DNA of 64,000 nt, taken from NCBI RefSeq assembly GCF_022965805.1, contig NW_027331321.1:1-64000 (forward strand), in the 5' to 3' direction. The position numbers were made by a program, and so were the translations under genes. The notes under the pieces are model-generated. The model was not told the origin of the DNA. It made no database searches and worked only from the letters and a program-made list of their open reading frames with translations. This DNA is from Primulina eburnea. Taxonomy: Eukaryota; Streptophyta; Magnoliopsida; Lamiales; Gesneriaceae. Shown piece by piece: positions 1-11,878 of this stretch. Position 1 is the first letter of the stretch. Each line of letters begins with the position of its first letter.

Positions 1-3000
1 GCAGATCCAGCAGTTGCTTAGACTGCAAGGAGCAGGCCAGGGCAGAGACCAAGGTAGGGGGCAGGTTGCTCCAGTAGCAGTTGGTTCTGATGCTATCTTT
101 TCTGCGTTTAAGAGGATGGATCCACCCGAGTTTCCAGGCAGCTCCGATCCTTTAGCTGCAGTAGAGTGGGTCAAGGCTTTGGAGGCGATTTTTGATCATC
201 TCCACTATGAGGACAGAGACCGTATCAGTTGTGCTGTTTTCATGCTGGTTAAAGCTGCACGTTTGTGGTGGAATGCGACCAAGGTTGGCATTGATGTTTC
301 TACTTTGAAGTGGTCTGAGTTTACTGAGCTTTTCTACGACAAGTACTTTCCTGATGCACTGCGAGCGAGGAAGGGTCACAGAGTTCTTGGAGCTTCGTCA
401 GGGGAGCTTGAATGTGGACGAGTATATTCTCAAGTTCGAGGAGGGTTGCCTTTTTGCTCCGTACATTGCTACCAGTGATAAAGATAAAGGTGCTCACTTC
501 ATTCGAGGCCTTAGAGCGGAGATCAGGCGTGATATCAATATGTCCAAGGCTTGTGACTTTCAAGGAGATTGTGTCCAAGGCGTTGCTAGCAGAGCAGGAC
601 GAGAAGGATATCGCCAGGGAGAGACAGGCGAGGCACCAGGCTAATGTTCAAAGAGGCCAGAGTTCAGGTCAGCGTGGCAGAGATCGATTCAAGGGGAAGG
701 GCAAGGTGGATCAGAGTCCTAGGCCACCGTCAGTGCCAGTTGCTCCGTCTGATTCTGAGAGATCTTTGTGTCCCAAGTGTAGCAGACCCCATCGTGGAGA
801 GTGTAGATTTGGCACTCGTTCTTGCTATCGTTGTGGCATGCCAGGCCATATTTCCAGAGATTGTCCTAGGGGAGCTAGCCAGGAGAAGGTGCAGGGTCGT
901 ATCTTTTCGATGACTAAGGAAGGTATTAATCGTAATTCTTCTGTAATCTCTAGTTCCATTTTGATTTCAGGCAGAGTAGCTACTACTTTGATTGATACTG
1001 GTGCTACTCATTCTTTTATGTCTGAATTGTTTTTGAGATCTTTGGGTATAGTTCCTTCTGTTATTCCCCTTCAGCTTAGTGTTGTTTTGCCTTCGGGAGA
1101 TGTTTTGTGCCCGACTTCCATAGTGTATGCGTGCCCCGTTCGTTTTGTTGATCGAGAGGTCTTTGCTGATTTGATTGTGATCCCGATGGTTGCCTTTGAT
1201 GTTATTCTTGGCATGGATTGGCTGTCGACCTATCGTGCTTGTTATTGATTGCGTTGCTAAGTCGGTGACTTTTGCAGATGATGACCAGGGAGGAGTTCTC
1301 GCCAGCTCAGGTACTTCGCTGGTCCTTCCTTTTATTTCGTGTCTTGGTGCTGAGAGGCTATTGTGTAGAGGTTGTGATGTTTTTCTAGCATCTGTTGTGG
1401 ATATGGATAGACTGATTAAGTTGATATTGATGATATTGATGTGGTGAGGGAGTTTGCGGATTGTGTTTGAGGATGATGTTCCGGGTTTGCCGCCAGATAG
1501 AGATGTAGAGTTTGTTATTGATCTTGCTCCAGGTACGGTTCCTATTTCTAAGGCTCCGTATAGGATGGCTCCTACCGAGATGAAAGAGTTGAAGACGCAG
1601 TTGCAGGATCTTCTAGATAAGGGTTTCATTCGTCCGAGTTCTTCGCCTTGGGGAGCTCCGGTTCTATTTGTTAAGAAGAAGGACGGGTCTTTGCGTCTGT
1701 GTATCGATTACAGAGAGCTCAACAAAGTGACGATCAAGAACAAGTATCCGTTGCCACGGATTGACGATCTATTTGACCAACTCCAGGGTGCCACTGTTTT
1801 CTCGAAGATTGATCTTCGGTCTGGCTACTATCAGTTGAAGGTTAGGGAGTCTGATATCCCTAAGACGGCTTTCAGGACCAGGTATGGTCACTATGAGTTT
1901 CTCGTGATGTCTTTTGGTTTGACCAATGCCCCTTCTGTTTTCATGGACCTGATGAACCGTGTGTTCAAGCCGTATTTGGATAGCTTCGTCATTGTCTTTA
2001 TCGACGATATATTGATCTATTCCAAGACCAGAGAGCTTCATTCAGAGCATCTCAGAGTTGTTCTCCAGTTGCTGAGAGAGCGGAGGTTGTTTGCTAAGTT
2101 GAAGAAGTGTGAGTTTTGGCTGGATCAGATTTCTTTTCTAGGCCATGTCGTTTCGAGGGATGGCATTGCTGTTGATCCGATGAAGATAGAGGCGATTCAG
2201 AAGTGGCCTATTCCTACGACTGTTTCAGAGGTACGCAGTTTCCTTGGTTTGGCGGGTTATTATCGTCGTTTTATTTCGGATTTTTCCAAGATTGCCCTGC
2301 CATTGTCCAATCTGACAAGGAAGACTGTGAAGTTCGAGTGGTCTATAGATTGCCAGAGCGCATTTCAGGAGTTGAAGGATAGATTGACGTCAGCTCCTAT
2401 TCTCGCATTGCCCAGTGGTTCAGAGGATTTTGTGGTCTTTACCGATGCGTCGAAGAAGGGTCTCGGTGCAGTGTTGATGCAGAGAGGTAAGGTCATTGCC
2501 TATGCTTCTCGCCAGTTGAAGGATTATGAGAAGAATTATCCGACGCACGATTTGGAGCTAGCAGCTGTGGTGTTCGCCCTTAAGATTTGGAGACATTATC
2601 TGTATGGCGAAAAGTGTGAGATCTTCACAGACCACAAGAGTTTGAAGTATCTGTTCTCGCAGAAAGAGCTCAATATGCGGCAGAGGAGGTGGTTAGAGCT
2701 GGTCAAAGATTACGATGTGACTATCAGTTATCACCCAGGGAAGGCGAATGTTGTGGCTGATGCTTTAAGCCGCAAGTCGAGTGTTTCATTGAGTTCTTTG
2801 ATTCAGAGACCGTTACTGATGGATTTGCAGAGAGAGGATATTGATCTGGTGATTCCAGGCACCATGCTCGTCTTTCAGCGTTAGTTATTCGATCTTCTTT
2901 GACGGACAGGATTCGTAGAGAGCAGTCGACTGATGTTCAGTTGACAGAGTTGAGAGATAGAGCAGAGATTAGAGGTAATTCAGAGTTTGCCTTGAATGGT

Positions 3001-4329
3001 GATGGTTTGGTGACTTTCAGAGGTCGTATTTGTGTTCCTTCTGGCGACGATATTCGTAGAGATATTCTGACAGAGGCTCATACCGCGCCGTATTCGATTC
3101 ATCCAGGCAGTACGAAGATGTATCAGGATCTTCGTCGACTCTACTGGTGGCCAGGTATGAAGAAGGATGTTGCCGTGTTCATTTCTCAGTGCCTTACTTG
3201 TCAGCAGGTGAAGATTGAGCACCAGAGACCTGCTGGGACATTGTTGTCGTTGCCGATTCCTCAGTGGAAGTGGGAGCATATTACGATGGATTTCGTGACT
3301 GGTCTTCCCAGAGTGCGGAGAGGTTTCAATTCTATTTGGGTTATCGTTGATAGATTGACTAAGTCAGCGCACTTTCTTCCAGTCAAGACGACGTATTCGA
3401 TGAACCAGTATGCCGAGGACTACATAGCAGAGATTGTTAGACTTCATGGTGTTCCTGTGTCGATCGTGTCTGATCGTGACCCCAGATTTACTTCAGAGTT
3501 TTGGAAGAGTTTGCACAGAGCTATGGGTTCGCGATTAGCGTTCAGTACAGCCTATCATCCTCAGAGTGATGGTCAGTCAGAGAGAGTCATTCAGATTCTT
3601 GAGGATATGCTCAGAGCGTGTACTATAGACTTTCCAGGTAGCTGGGATTCTTTGTTGCCTTTGGCTGAGTTCACTTATAATAATAGCTACCAGGCGACGA
3701 TTGGCATGGCACCGTATGAGGCACTTTATGGCAGGAAGTGCAGGTCTCCCTTGTATTGGGACGAGGTTGGTGAGAGGAAGATGTTGGGACCAGAGTTGGT
3801 CCAGCAGACTGCTGATGTTGTTGCTGTTATCAGAGAAAGGATGAAGACTGCCCAGTCCAGACAGAAGAGCTATGCAGATGTTCGTCGCAGACCTTTGCAG
3901 TTCGAGATTGGCGACCACGTGTTTCTGAAGATAGCACCTCTCAAGGGTGTGATGAGATTTGGCAAGAAGGGCAAGTTGAGTCCTAGATTTATTGGTCCAT
4001 TCGAGATTTTGGACAGAGTTGGTGACAGAGCCTACAGATTAGCCCTACCTCCAGATCTTGACAGAGTTCATAATGTGTTTCACGTTTCGATGCTCAGGAA
4101 GTATGTTGCAGATCCTTCCCATGTTCTACGCCATGAGCCATTGGACTTGACGCCGAATTTGACATATCAAGAGATTCCGATTCAGATTTTGGATCGCACA
4201 GTTAGAGTTCTGAGGAACAAAGAGATCGGCATTGTCAAAGTTCTTTGGAGGAACCATTTGTTAGAGGAGGCTACGTGGGAACCAGAGGATGAGATGAGAG
4301 AGAAGTATCCTGAGTTGTTCGTGCCGTGA
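1..4329 (+). pseudogene. gag-pol polyprotein of element A, broken by one-base frameshifts
   Basis: The domain order is gag, CCHC knuckle (about 817-860), aspartic protease with an IDTGA motif near 990-1004, reverse transcriptase with a FIDD core near 2000-2010, RNase H (near 2440), integrase with its HHCC zinc region and DDE core (about 3090-3600), a GPY/F-like region and a chromodomain-like tail ending at the stop 4327-4329. Compared with intact element B the frame shifts by single bases near 374 (+1), 552 (+1), 1239 (+1), 1416 (-1), 1466 (+1) and 2866 (-1). Apart from these shifts the reading frame is well conserved. The start lies before the window. As written it cannot make one polyprotein. 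Confidence 0.9.
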
Positions 4330-4351
4330 CGTCAATTTCGCGGACGAAATT

Positions 4352-4369
4352 CCCTTAAGGGGGGGAGAT
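4352..4369 (+). other. polypurine tract of element A
   Basis: A purine-rich run (AAGGGGGGGAGA) lies directly before the TG that opens the 3' LTR. This is the plus-strand primer position in LTR retrotransposons, and the same arrangement occurs in B. Confidence 0.8.
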
Positions 4370-5952
4370 TGTAATAGCCGAGCCCAGTGTACGTTACGAT
4401 TTAAGTTTCGTTTGTTATTTGGGATATTTGATTAGATGTTCAGAGTTGTATTTTTGGGCTATAGTATTGTTAGTTTTATTGTCTTGAGGTGTTAGTTGAT
4501 GTTGGTTGTTCGTTTCAGAGTTTCGGATCGATTCTAGTTGCATGGGAATAGTGCTTGGCCGTGGCTTGAGTGCACCCGCACTCTTAACTGGAGTGCCCCC
4601 GCGGTGTACTGTGCTGTTTTGGAGTTGGAATGCCGTGAGCACACCGCACCCGCGGTGATGTAGAGACCGCCCCTGCGGTGGAGACCGCACCCGCGCTGTT
4701 TGCGTCGCCGCACCCGCGCTGTTCGTGTTCCAGAATTTTTGAGTATGCCGTAGCCATTGCGCACCCGCGGTCCTTGTGTTGGCGCACCCGCGGTGAAGGT
4801 ATGGGCGAGTTTTTAAGCTACTTTTTGGAGTGGTTGGCCATACTTTCCCTTTCTTTTCTCCTCAATTCTCGACTTTTCTCTCCATTTCTAGGGTTTTTGG
4901 TCATTTCTTTCACTTCCTATCTTCGATTCAAGCGTTTGTTTAGAATTTCGACTTGAGTTCGACGTTCTCCTTGGTGCTAGGAAGCTTGGGTAAGTTTTTG
5001 GTGCGATTCTGTTAAGGTTGTAAATTAAGAGTTGTTTAGGTTGGTTGTTTATGTGGATTTATGGATTATTTAGCTTGTAATCTTGGATATTTAGTTGATA
5101 TTGGTGTTATTTGTGGATTATTTGTTGTAGGTGGTGATCAAGAGCTAAGTTGAGGTGTTTGTTGTGGTTTGTAAGTGGAAATTCATTCCTTTTGCTCACA
5201 TGATTTTATATGTATGTGTTTCAAAGAGTTTATTGTGTTATTCCCTTTCATTTGATCCATAGTATGTATTGTTATATGTATTGGAGGCATTGTATGTCTC
5301 ATTATTGATTAAAGGGAATACAAAGAGATATATAGAGTTCAAAGTGATTGTTAAAACCAGAGAAGAGTTTAAATGTTTTCGGATTGATAAATACATAGTC
5401 AGAGATTGCATGCAATATTAGATGATCATCGCCCAGAGGCTTATATCCCTCAGAGTTATCGGTATTTATATCGATTTGGGATACGAGCAACCCCAGAGCA
5501 GAGATACTATTGATATCAATCCCCAGAGCAAAAGAGAAATACCATCATATTTTATGCTATTGCTATATTATTGATATTCAGAGTTTACAGTTCAGAGTTG
5601 ATGGTATTTATGATTTCAAAGAGATGTTTTACAGAGTTATTGTTCATTGTTATATAAGAGTTCCACTTGCTGAGATTTATTCTCATTTCAGTTATTTTCA
5701 TGTGATGCAGATCAGAGTGGTGCCTCGGGACGTTGACTGTAGATCGGGGGTCATATGCATACACCGTTGGAAGGAGGATTTTGGCATGATCATAGGAATG
5801 ATATTTTGTTTTTGTTATGTCATTTAAATGATCATGTATTTATTTTGTAAAGATATTTGATGAAATGTATTTTGAAACTCCTTCCGTATATTTTTAAGAG
5901 AAAATTTTATTTCCGCTGCGTATTTATTTTAAAAGAGGATCGGGGTGTCACA
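4370..5952 (+). repeat. 3' LTR of element A (1583 bp)
   Basis: It opens TGTAATAGCC, closes GTGTCACA, and aligns along its length with the 1618-bp LTRs of B, H and K, though with many substitutions and short indels. It carries the GC-rich minisatellite at 4570-4797. No gene is carried; short frames here are chance. Confidence 0.9.
4570..4797 (+). repeat. GC-rich palindromic minisatellite in LTR of A
   Basis: About eight copies of a near-palindromic word around GCACCCGCGGTG, including variants GCCCCCGCGG and GCACCCGCGCT, are spaced 14-50 bp apart. The block lies in the presumed U3 part of the LTR, in an otherwise AT-rich element, so it probably acts as a promoter-proximal enhancer or as a methylation target. 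That role is inference. Confidence 0.8.
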
Positions 5953-8440
5953 ATTTTGCTAAAGTTTGTCCCCAGAGAGGCTTCCGAAAAGGTTAGGAAA
6001 CAGAGTCATTAGTGGTAATGACAGAAGAACAGACTCAGAACACGTCATAGGTACTATTCTTTTATGATTATATTGCATATGTATTGATACGTACTAATGC
6101 ATTTTTATGAGTATCTATGATTGATTAGCATGGAGATATGCTGTACCTATTGGGTTTATTGTACTGTAGTATTACTTTCCTTGGTGGTTGAGGAAAATGA
6201 TGATATCTAAGATTTTTATGATATATATATATACTACAGTAAAATAAGAATGAGATGAGTAGATTGTGCTGTACTTGTGTTGTTGATGATCTGATTTAAT
6301 TGCATTACTGATATGGAGATGGTGAACAAGTACAGAGATATTGTAGGAATTGTCCCAGAAATGGTAAGATTTAGACCAGATCTGGCTGATAAACGGAGAT
6401 TTTCCGATAAGGATTCTAGATTCAGAATTCCTTTAATAATTGTATTTTTGATGACTCGATTAATTACAGAAAGGAACAGATGGTATCCTTATGTATTCAG
6501 TAGATCTACTGAAATCGAGTTTAGCAACTACGGATTTGATAGTTACGTAAAGATTGATTGATATTTGTCTAGATAAGATTTCAAATGTGTTTGATATCAG
6601 AAAGGTAGATTTCAGAATTTAATCGATACCAGGTAATAGTTATATACTAGAATTCAGTACAGAATGATATTGAAAATTAATAGAAGGGTACAGATTGCTA
6701 ACTCTTAGATTCAGAGATATTCTGATGATTTTATGCTTGTTATATCCATGATATTTGATATGTTAACAGCATCTGGTTGATTAAATGGAATATTTGAAGA
6801 TTTTATTGAATATTTAGAGAACCGTGATTATTGTATACAGAAATTAGGCAGGTATGAATCATAATTGAAACAGATTGTATTCAGAATATGTGATATCTAC
6901 AGTTTGTATACCGATTTATGTGCAAAGTTGAGACAGAAATCAGCGACTGTAAACGACACAGGTAACAGATATATCAGAATTAGCAGAAATGTCAGGAAGT
7001 CAGAATTTTTGAGTTTTACAGATTTCCTTATTCTCTTATTCCCTTATTATGTTATATCTACTTGCGTATTGGGATTGATCTAAATCAGTATTTGAGACAT
7101 CTTATATTGTTTGGGAGCATTTTCTATTTGCAGATGAGATATGGCAGATGATTTGGGCACTGTGAAGATTGATCAATAGTCAGAATTATCAGTATTGCCA
7201 GAAATCGTTTTTTTATGAGTTTCTTAAACTCACTAGATCTGTATAGGTTGTTTGTAATTCGATAATCAGAACAGAGTTTCGATCAGAGCAACAGATAGAT
7301 GATTTATGTTTGTATCAGATTGATTATCTTGTGATATCAGAATGTTTCAGAATTGTATAACAGAATTTGATATCTATAGTCAGAGCCGAATGCTAGGTAG
7401 GTATTTCTTCTTTATTTTATGTTATTAACTGAATTGTTTATATAGAATAGTTCGAATCTGAAAGCACAGATAGTGTCAGAAATGCACAGTAGTGGGTTCA
7501 GTTTTCATTCAGATGTTTGTGAATGTATTATATTCGAACAGATAGTTGTGATATAAACAGAGTAGATCAGTTATGGCATAAATTGTACAGAAAGGTTGGC
7601 AGAAATTGTACTAATAAGTCTGAATTGCTAACAGAAGAAGACAGAAAGATAAAAATCAGAAGATTTGTTACAGAATATGTATATTTCTTAATAGAACTGG
7701 GAGTACATTTCTATGGCTTTCGTAATGACATTACCGCCATTTTCTTTAGATTTTGATATGATATGATTATGATTGACAGATTACTCAATCTATATCTATC
7801 AGTTTGTACCAGATTACGTACAAACAAAATCAGATGACGGAGATCACTGTCAAAGAAATAGTCAGATTGGCTAGAATGTTGAATTAGATGATATTAGGTG
7901 GTGATTTTGATGGAGTTGTACTTGTGATAGATTATATCATAAGCTCTCTTGTACAGATTTTTACAGACTGACAGGTAGTCAGAGTGTATTACCAGATATT
8001 GACAGATATTTGTAGAGCTTTAGTACTGGATGTTAGTACTAGTTCATATAGATTCTTGTCATTGTGTGACTTACTGTATGACAATAGTTATTGAGATAGT
8101 TCAGAATGGACAGATTTAAGAAACCCATGTCGGATGATGACGATTGGTATTGGAAGATGAAGATTGATTATGTCCTAGATTGGAATAAACCGATGGGATA
8201 ACAACTACAGGTGGTATTGTTTGGTTATAGACTGCAGATGGGCTTATACGGATGTTGTATAGCCAGTAAGATTAGATTAAGTATGTCAGAAAGATTTTGA
8301 TAGTATACGTAGTAAATTTTGATTCCAGACTAGAATCAGAGATTGATCAAAGAAAGATACCTCAGAATGATGTTAGTAAGATGAGTTTGGATGTTAAACT
8401 CTGTTATACATTTCTCTCCTTCTAATAGATCCAGATTAGT
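5953..8440 (+). pseudogene. decayed gag-pol body of element G
   Basis: No long frame survives. Short colinear patches match the C polyprotein: the end of the CCHC knuckle near 5970, the region after the protease at 6320-6440 (a VRFRPDLADKR-like patch where C has a similar patch), and late integrase to C-terminal patches near 8030-8160. The sequence is AT-rich, poor in CpG and full of small indels. That is the expected outcome of long-term methylation-driven decay and marks G as one of the oldest elements here. Confidence 0.65.
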
Positions 8441-8635
8441 TTAATGAGAGTTCGAGGACGAACTCAGATCTAAGAGGGGGAGAAATGTAAGGCCCGAGAA
8501 ATTAATCCGGTTAATCTGAAAAGATTTGGAAATGATTACTATAATCAAAGATATGATAATTAATATGATTATAGACGGAATGAAGTGGACCGGGAAGTCA
8601 AAAGATGATTTGAATTGTGTGTGTGCAAAGAAGGG

Positions 8636-8848
8636 AGGGCGCACATGCGCGTTGAGGTGCGCGAGATATGCGCGAGCAAGATCGAACCCTTCGCGCATAT
8701 GCGCGACTTGACTGCGCGCATATGCACGGCACGTACAGTGGCCCGGGCGCATATGCGCGGGAGAGTAGCGCGCATATGCGCGGCGAGTCCAGAACTTTGG
8801 GCGCATATGCGCCGAGACAATGCGCGCATATGCGCGACACATGCATTT
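8636..8848 (+). repeat. GCGCATATGCGC palindromic minisatellite
   Basis: At least seven copies of the 12-bp perfect palindrome GCGCATATGCGC or close variants lie within about 210 bp at irregular spacing of roughly 25-45 bp. The array lies just before a TATA-rich stretch, which is the U3 position. Its composition produces open frames on both strands that should not be taken as genes. Confidence 0.9.
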
Positions 8849-8885
8849 TGCACATCAGCCACGTTTCCTTGGCTTGCCACTTGGG

Positions 8886-8912
8886 ATGTATATATATTTT
8901 ATATATATAATG
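8886..8912 (+). promoter_or_regulatory. probable TATA region of G LTR promoter
   Basis: The TATATATATTTTATATATATA stretch follows the palindromic array by about 40 bp. In element C a similar TATATATATAT follows its own array. By position this is the likely LTR promoter; the start of transcription is not visible. Confidence 0.5.
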
Positions 8913-10507
8913 TATTCTGCAGAATTCTAGCAAAGAGGAACGAGAATTCCTTAGAAATCCTCCAAGTTCCATTATAGTTTAAATTATGATTTAGCAAGAT
9001 TCGCTTATTCGATTTTGAATCCGACTTCGGTATCGTGTTCCTATCAACGCAGGCTACAACTGGACGTAAGTTTTGTTACGTTTAGACATGATTTGAATTT
9101 ACGATATTGTCAGAATTGAATATGAATCAGATATGGTGTATCTGCTACCGTAGACATTATATAATTGAAGTCAGATTGAAGAACAGATTGTTTATGTATT
9201 TGTTATAATTTTTGGAGTTGATTTGACTGAGATTTTATAGCAGATTCGTATTGTTATTGAGATTATCACTTGTATCAGTATTGATTTCGAGTTCCAGTAT
9301 TATATATGTGATGTTCAGACTGACAGGGTTATTCAGATTGTATGGTTATGTCGTCGAAAACATCAGTGAGTTAGATTGATCAGATTGTATTTCGTTCAGA
9401 TATTGATCAGATTATATACTGAATTGAGTATTGATCAGAACAGATTGTATATTGAGTTATTCACTGATACAGCGTATTCGATATTGTCATTTCAGATTCG
9501 AGATGGACAGATTTGAATACAGGACTTCGTCTTCATCAGACGGGGACGACAAAGGTATAATTCATGTGATATTCGGGAAGAAACAACTCAATCGAGATCA
9601 TCCTTGAGTTGCCCAATAAATCACATACTATATTCTTGTTTATGTTTTATCTGATAATGCTTGGTTTACTGATTGTATTCATGCATTAAGATAGGAAAGT
9701 CTGAGAGATCATCCAGACTTCTAGATGTTCGGCGATATCACAGCTTAGGGGAAGATCACCGCCCCTATTGTAGACGTGGATACAGATCAGGCCGAAGTCT
9801 AGGAATAAGACGGACAGCACCTCGATTGGGAGGGTAGGTGACAGACAGTGACGTCTTATTCACACCGGGATCCATAGAGTTATAGTCGAGTCGAGTCTAG
9901 ACATGATTGGACTAGAACTGCATGTGTTTAGAGATGCGGTTTCATAAATTATGAAACCCATGGTTATTGCTTTCAGTCATGATAGCATTTTTATATGAAT
10001 TGTTTTAAATTGCATGTTTACCTGAATTGAGTTGCATGCTTATTTTGATTTGATTTCATAGATTATGAAATCTATTACTTTTGCATGATAGCATGCTTCA
10101 TGATTTAGATTGTTTCTATACATGCTTACCATGTTTTATACTGGGAGTTATTCTCACCGGAGTTATCCGGCTGTTGTCGTGTTTTGTATGTGTGCATGAC
10201 AACAGGTGGGGCTGGATCAGGGTCGAGATGACGATGAGAGAAGACGAGTTAGCGTGGTGATTCCGGACTTGCAGTAGATTGGATTTTACTACTAGAACTT
10301 TAGTAGTGAACCTTAGATTAGAATGTTGTACATTGTTGTATTTTAATACTGAATTGGTATTTTTATATACAGACATGTATAGTATTTAGATTCCATTACC
10401 TTCCGCAGTTATAATTTAAAAAGAAAATTTTTAGACCCTGTTTATCAGAACTGATAATTTAAATCCCAATAACGATTAAGAAGATGATTAGCGTCCGGGT
10501 CCCCACA

Positions 10508-11878
10508 ATTGACAACTTCAGTTTGTCCATCCGTTTGAGGATGACAAGTAGTAGAAAACAACAATTTTGTGCCAAGTTTAGCCCATAAAGTATTCCAAAA
10601 GTAACTCAAGAATTTAACATCGCAATCAAAAGCAAAAGTCCTAGTTATGCCATGCAACCTAACGACTTCTCTAAAGAACAAATCCGCAATGTTTGAAGCA
10701 TCATCGGTTTTATGACAAGCTATAAAATGTGCCATCTTAGAGAATCTATCCACAACAACAAAAATAGAATCCCTCCCCTTCTTAGTCCTAGGCAACCCAA
10801 AATAAAGTCCATAGAAATGTCAATCCAAGTTCTTTTTAAGAATAGCACGCAAAAGTGTTCCCAAAGTTCTATTGACAACTTCAGTTTGTCCATTCGTTTG
10901 AGGATGACAAGTAGTAGAAAACAACAATTTTGTGCCAAGTTTAGCACATAAAGTCTTTCAAAAGTAACTCAATAATTTAACATCGCGATCAGAAGCAATA
11001 GTCCTAGTCGTGCCATACAACCTAACAACTTCTCTAAAGAACAAATCCGCAATGTTTGAAGCATCATCGGTTTTATGACAAGCTATAAAATGTGCCATCT
11101 TAGAGAATCTATCCACAACAACAAAAATAGAATCCCTCCCCTTCTTAATACTAGGCAAAGTTAAAATAAAGTCCATAAAAATGCCAATCCAAGTTCTTTT
11201 TAAGAATAGCACGCAAAAGTGTTCCCAAAGTTCTATTGAAAACTTCAGTTTGTCCATCCGTTTGAGGATGACAAGTAGTAGAAAACAACAATTTTGTGCC
11301 AAGTTTAGCCCAGAAAGTCTTCCAAAAGTAACTAAATAATTTAACATCGCGACCAGAAACAATAGTCCTAGGCATGCCATGCAACCTAGCGACTTCTCTA
11401 AAGAACAAATCCGCAATGTTTGAAACATCATCGGTTTTATGACAAGCTATAAAATGTGCCATCTTAGAGAATCTATCCACAACAAAAAAAAATAGAATCC
11501 ATCCCCTTCTTAGTCCTAGGCAACCCAAAATAAAGTCCATAGAAATGTCAATCCAAGTTCTTTTTAAGAATAGCACGCAAAAGTGTTCCCAAAGTTCTAT
11601 TGACAACTTCAGTTTGTCCATTCGTTTGAGGAGGACAAGTAGTATAAAACAACAATTTTGTGCCAAGTTTAGCACATAAAGTCTTCCAAAAGTAACTCAA
11701 GAATTTAACACCGCGATCAGAAGCAATAGTACTAGTCATGCCATGCAACCTAACGACTTCTCTAAAGAACAAATCCGCAATGTTTGAAGCATCATGAATT
11801 TTATGACAAGCTATAAAATGTGCCATATTAGAGAAAACAACAATTTTGTGCCAAGTTTAGCCCAAAAAGTATTCCAAA
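10508..11878 (-). repeat. tandem array of ~364-bp integrase-core units (3.7 copies)
   Basis: The same block restarts at about 10511, 10874, 11238 and 11602, giving a period of 363-364 bp, and the last copy is internally deleted near 11833. On the minus strand each unit covers the integrase catalytic core of a Gypsy element unlike those in the rest of the window. The copies differ by scattered substitutions. The left edge is cut by element G and the right edge by element H, so the original array was probably longer on both sides. Confidence 0.85.
10511..11826 (-). pseudogene. repeated integrase-core fragments (Gypsy)
   Basis: On the minus strand each unit reads through a MDFIL patch, [16 protein letters not shown], a SDRDVKF-type patch and [13 protein letters not shown], which are the regions around the three acidic residues of the DDE core. 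Because the unit is not a multiple of three (364 = 3 x 121 + 1), the frame changes at unit junctions and no complete protein can result. Some copies have lost key residues (CDCDVKF, SGRDVKL and SDRGVKF in place of SDRDVKF). The wording resembles CRM- or Galadriel-type chromoviruses rather than Tekay; that lineage call is tentative. Confidence 0.75.

Larger units (their letters stand above)
1..5952 (+). mobile_element. Gypsy element A (Del/Tekay-type chromovirus), 5' end outside window
   Basis: This is the 3' portion of a Ty3/Gypsy retrotransposon: gag-pol from about residue 36 onward, a polypurine tract, and a complete 3' LTR. It belongs to the same family as B, H and K, shown by colinear protein similarity and an LTR starting TGTAATAGCC and ending GTGTCACA, but it is a distinct, more diverged subfamily. 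The sequence after its LTR (5953 onward) resumes in a different Gypsy element (G), so A is nested in G. The right target duplication should be ATTTT (5953-5957); the left copy is outside the window. Confidence 0.9.
5953..10507 (+). mobile_element. Gypsy element G, decayed, related to element C
   Basis: This is a decayed internal region followed by a complete 3' LTR. The first bases match the gag zinc-knuckle region of element C (CCCCAGAG.GG after GTTTGTCCCC), and the end of the body matches C's polypurine region (AGTTCGAGGACGAACTC...AAGAGGGGGAGAAATG). From the junction to the polypurine tract G has 2.5 kb where C has about 3.7 kb, so about 1.2 kb has been lost. The 5' half of G should lie left of element A. 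The ATTGA at 10508-10512 is its likely right target duplication. Confidence 0.75.
8486..10507 (+). repeat. 3' LTR of element G (about 2.0 kb)
   Basis: It begins TGTAAGGCCCGAG after a purine tract (8471-8485) and ends GGGTCCCCACA. Both ends match the LTR of element C (TGTAAGGCTCGAG...GGGTCCCCACA), while the middle is strongly diverged. It contains a GCGCATATGCGC minisatellite and a TATA-rich stretch. It carries no gene; the overlapping short frames at 8441-8977 come from the repeat composition. Confidence 0.8.

Noticed and set aside
6313..7756. Short plus-strand frames in 5953-8440 as separate genes
   Set aside because: They line up with patches of the C polyprotein and are remnants of G.
8441..8977. 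Several overlapping 60-130 codon frames on both strands
   Set aside because: They come from the palindromic GCGCATATGCGC repeat, which rarely creates stops. The products are repeats of ICAR/HMRA-type words.
10508..11878. A CRISPR-like repeat array
   Set aside because: The units are ~364 bp contiguous copies of an integrase gene segment without unique spacers, in plant DNA.
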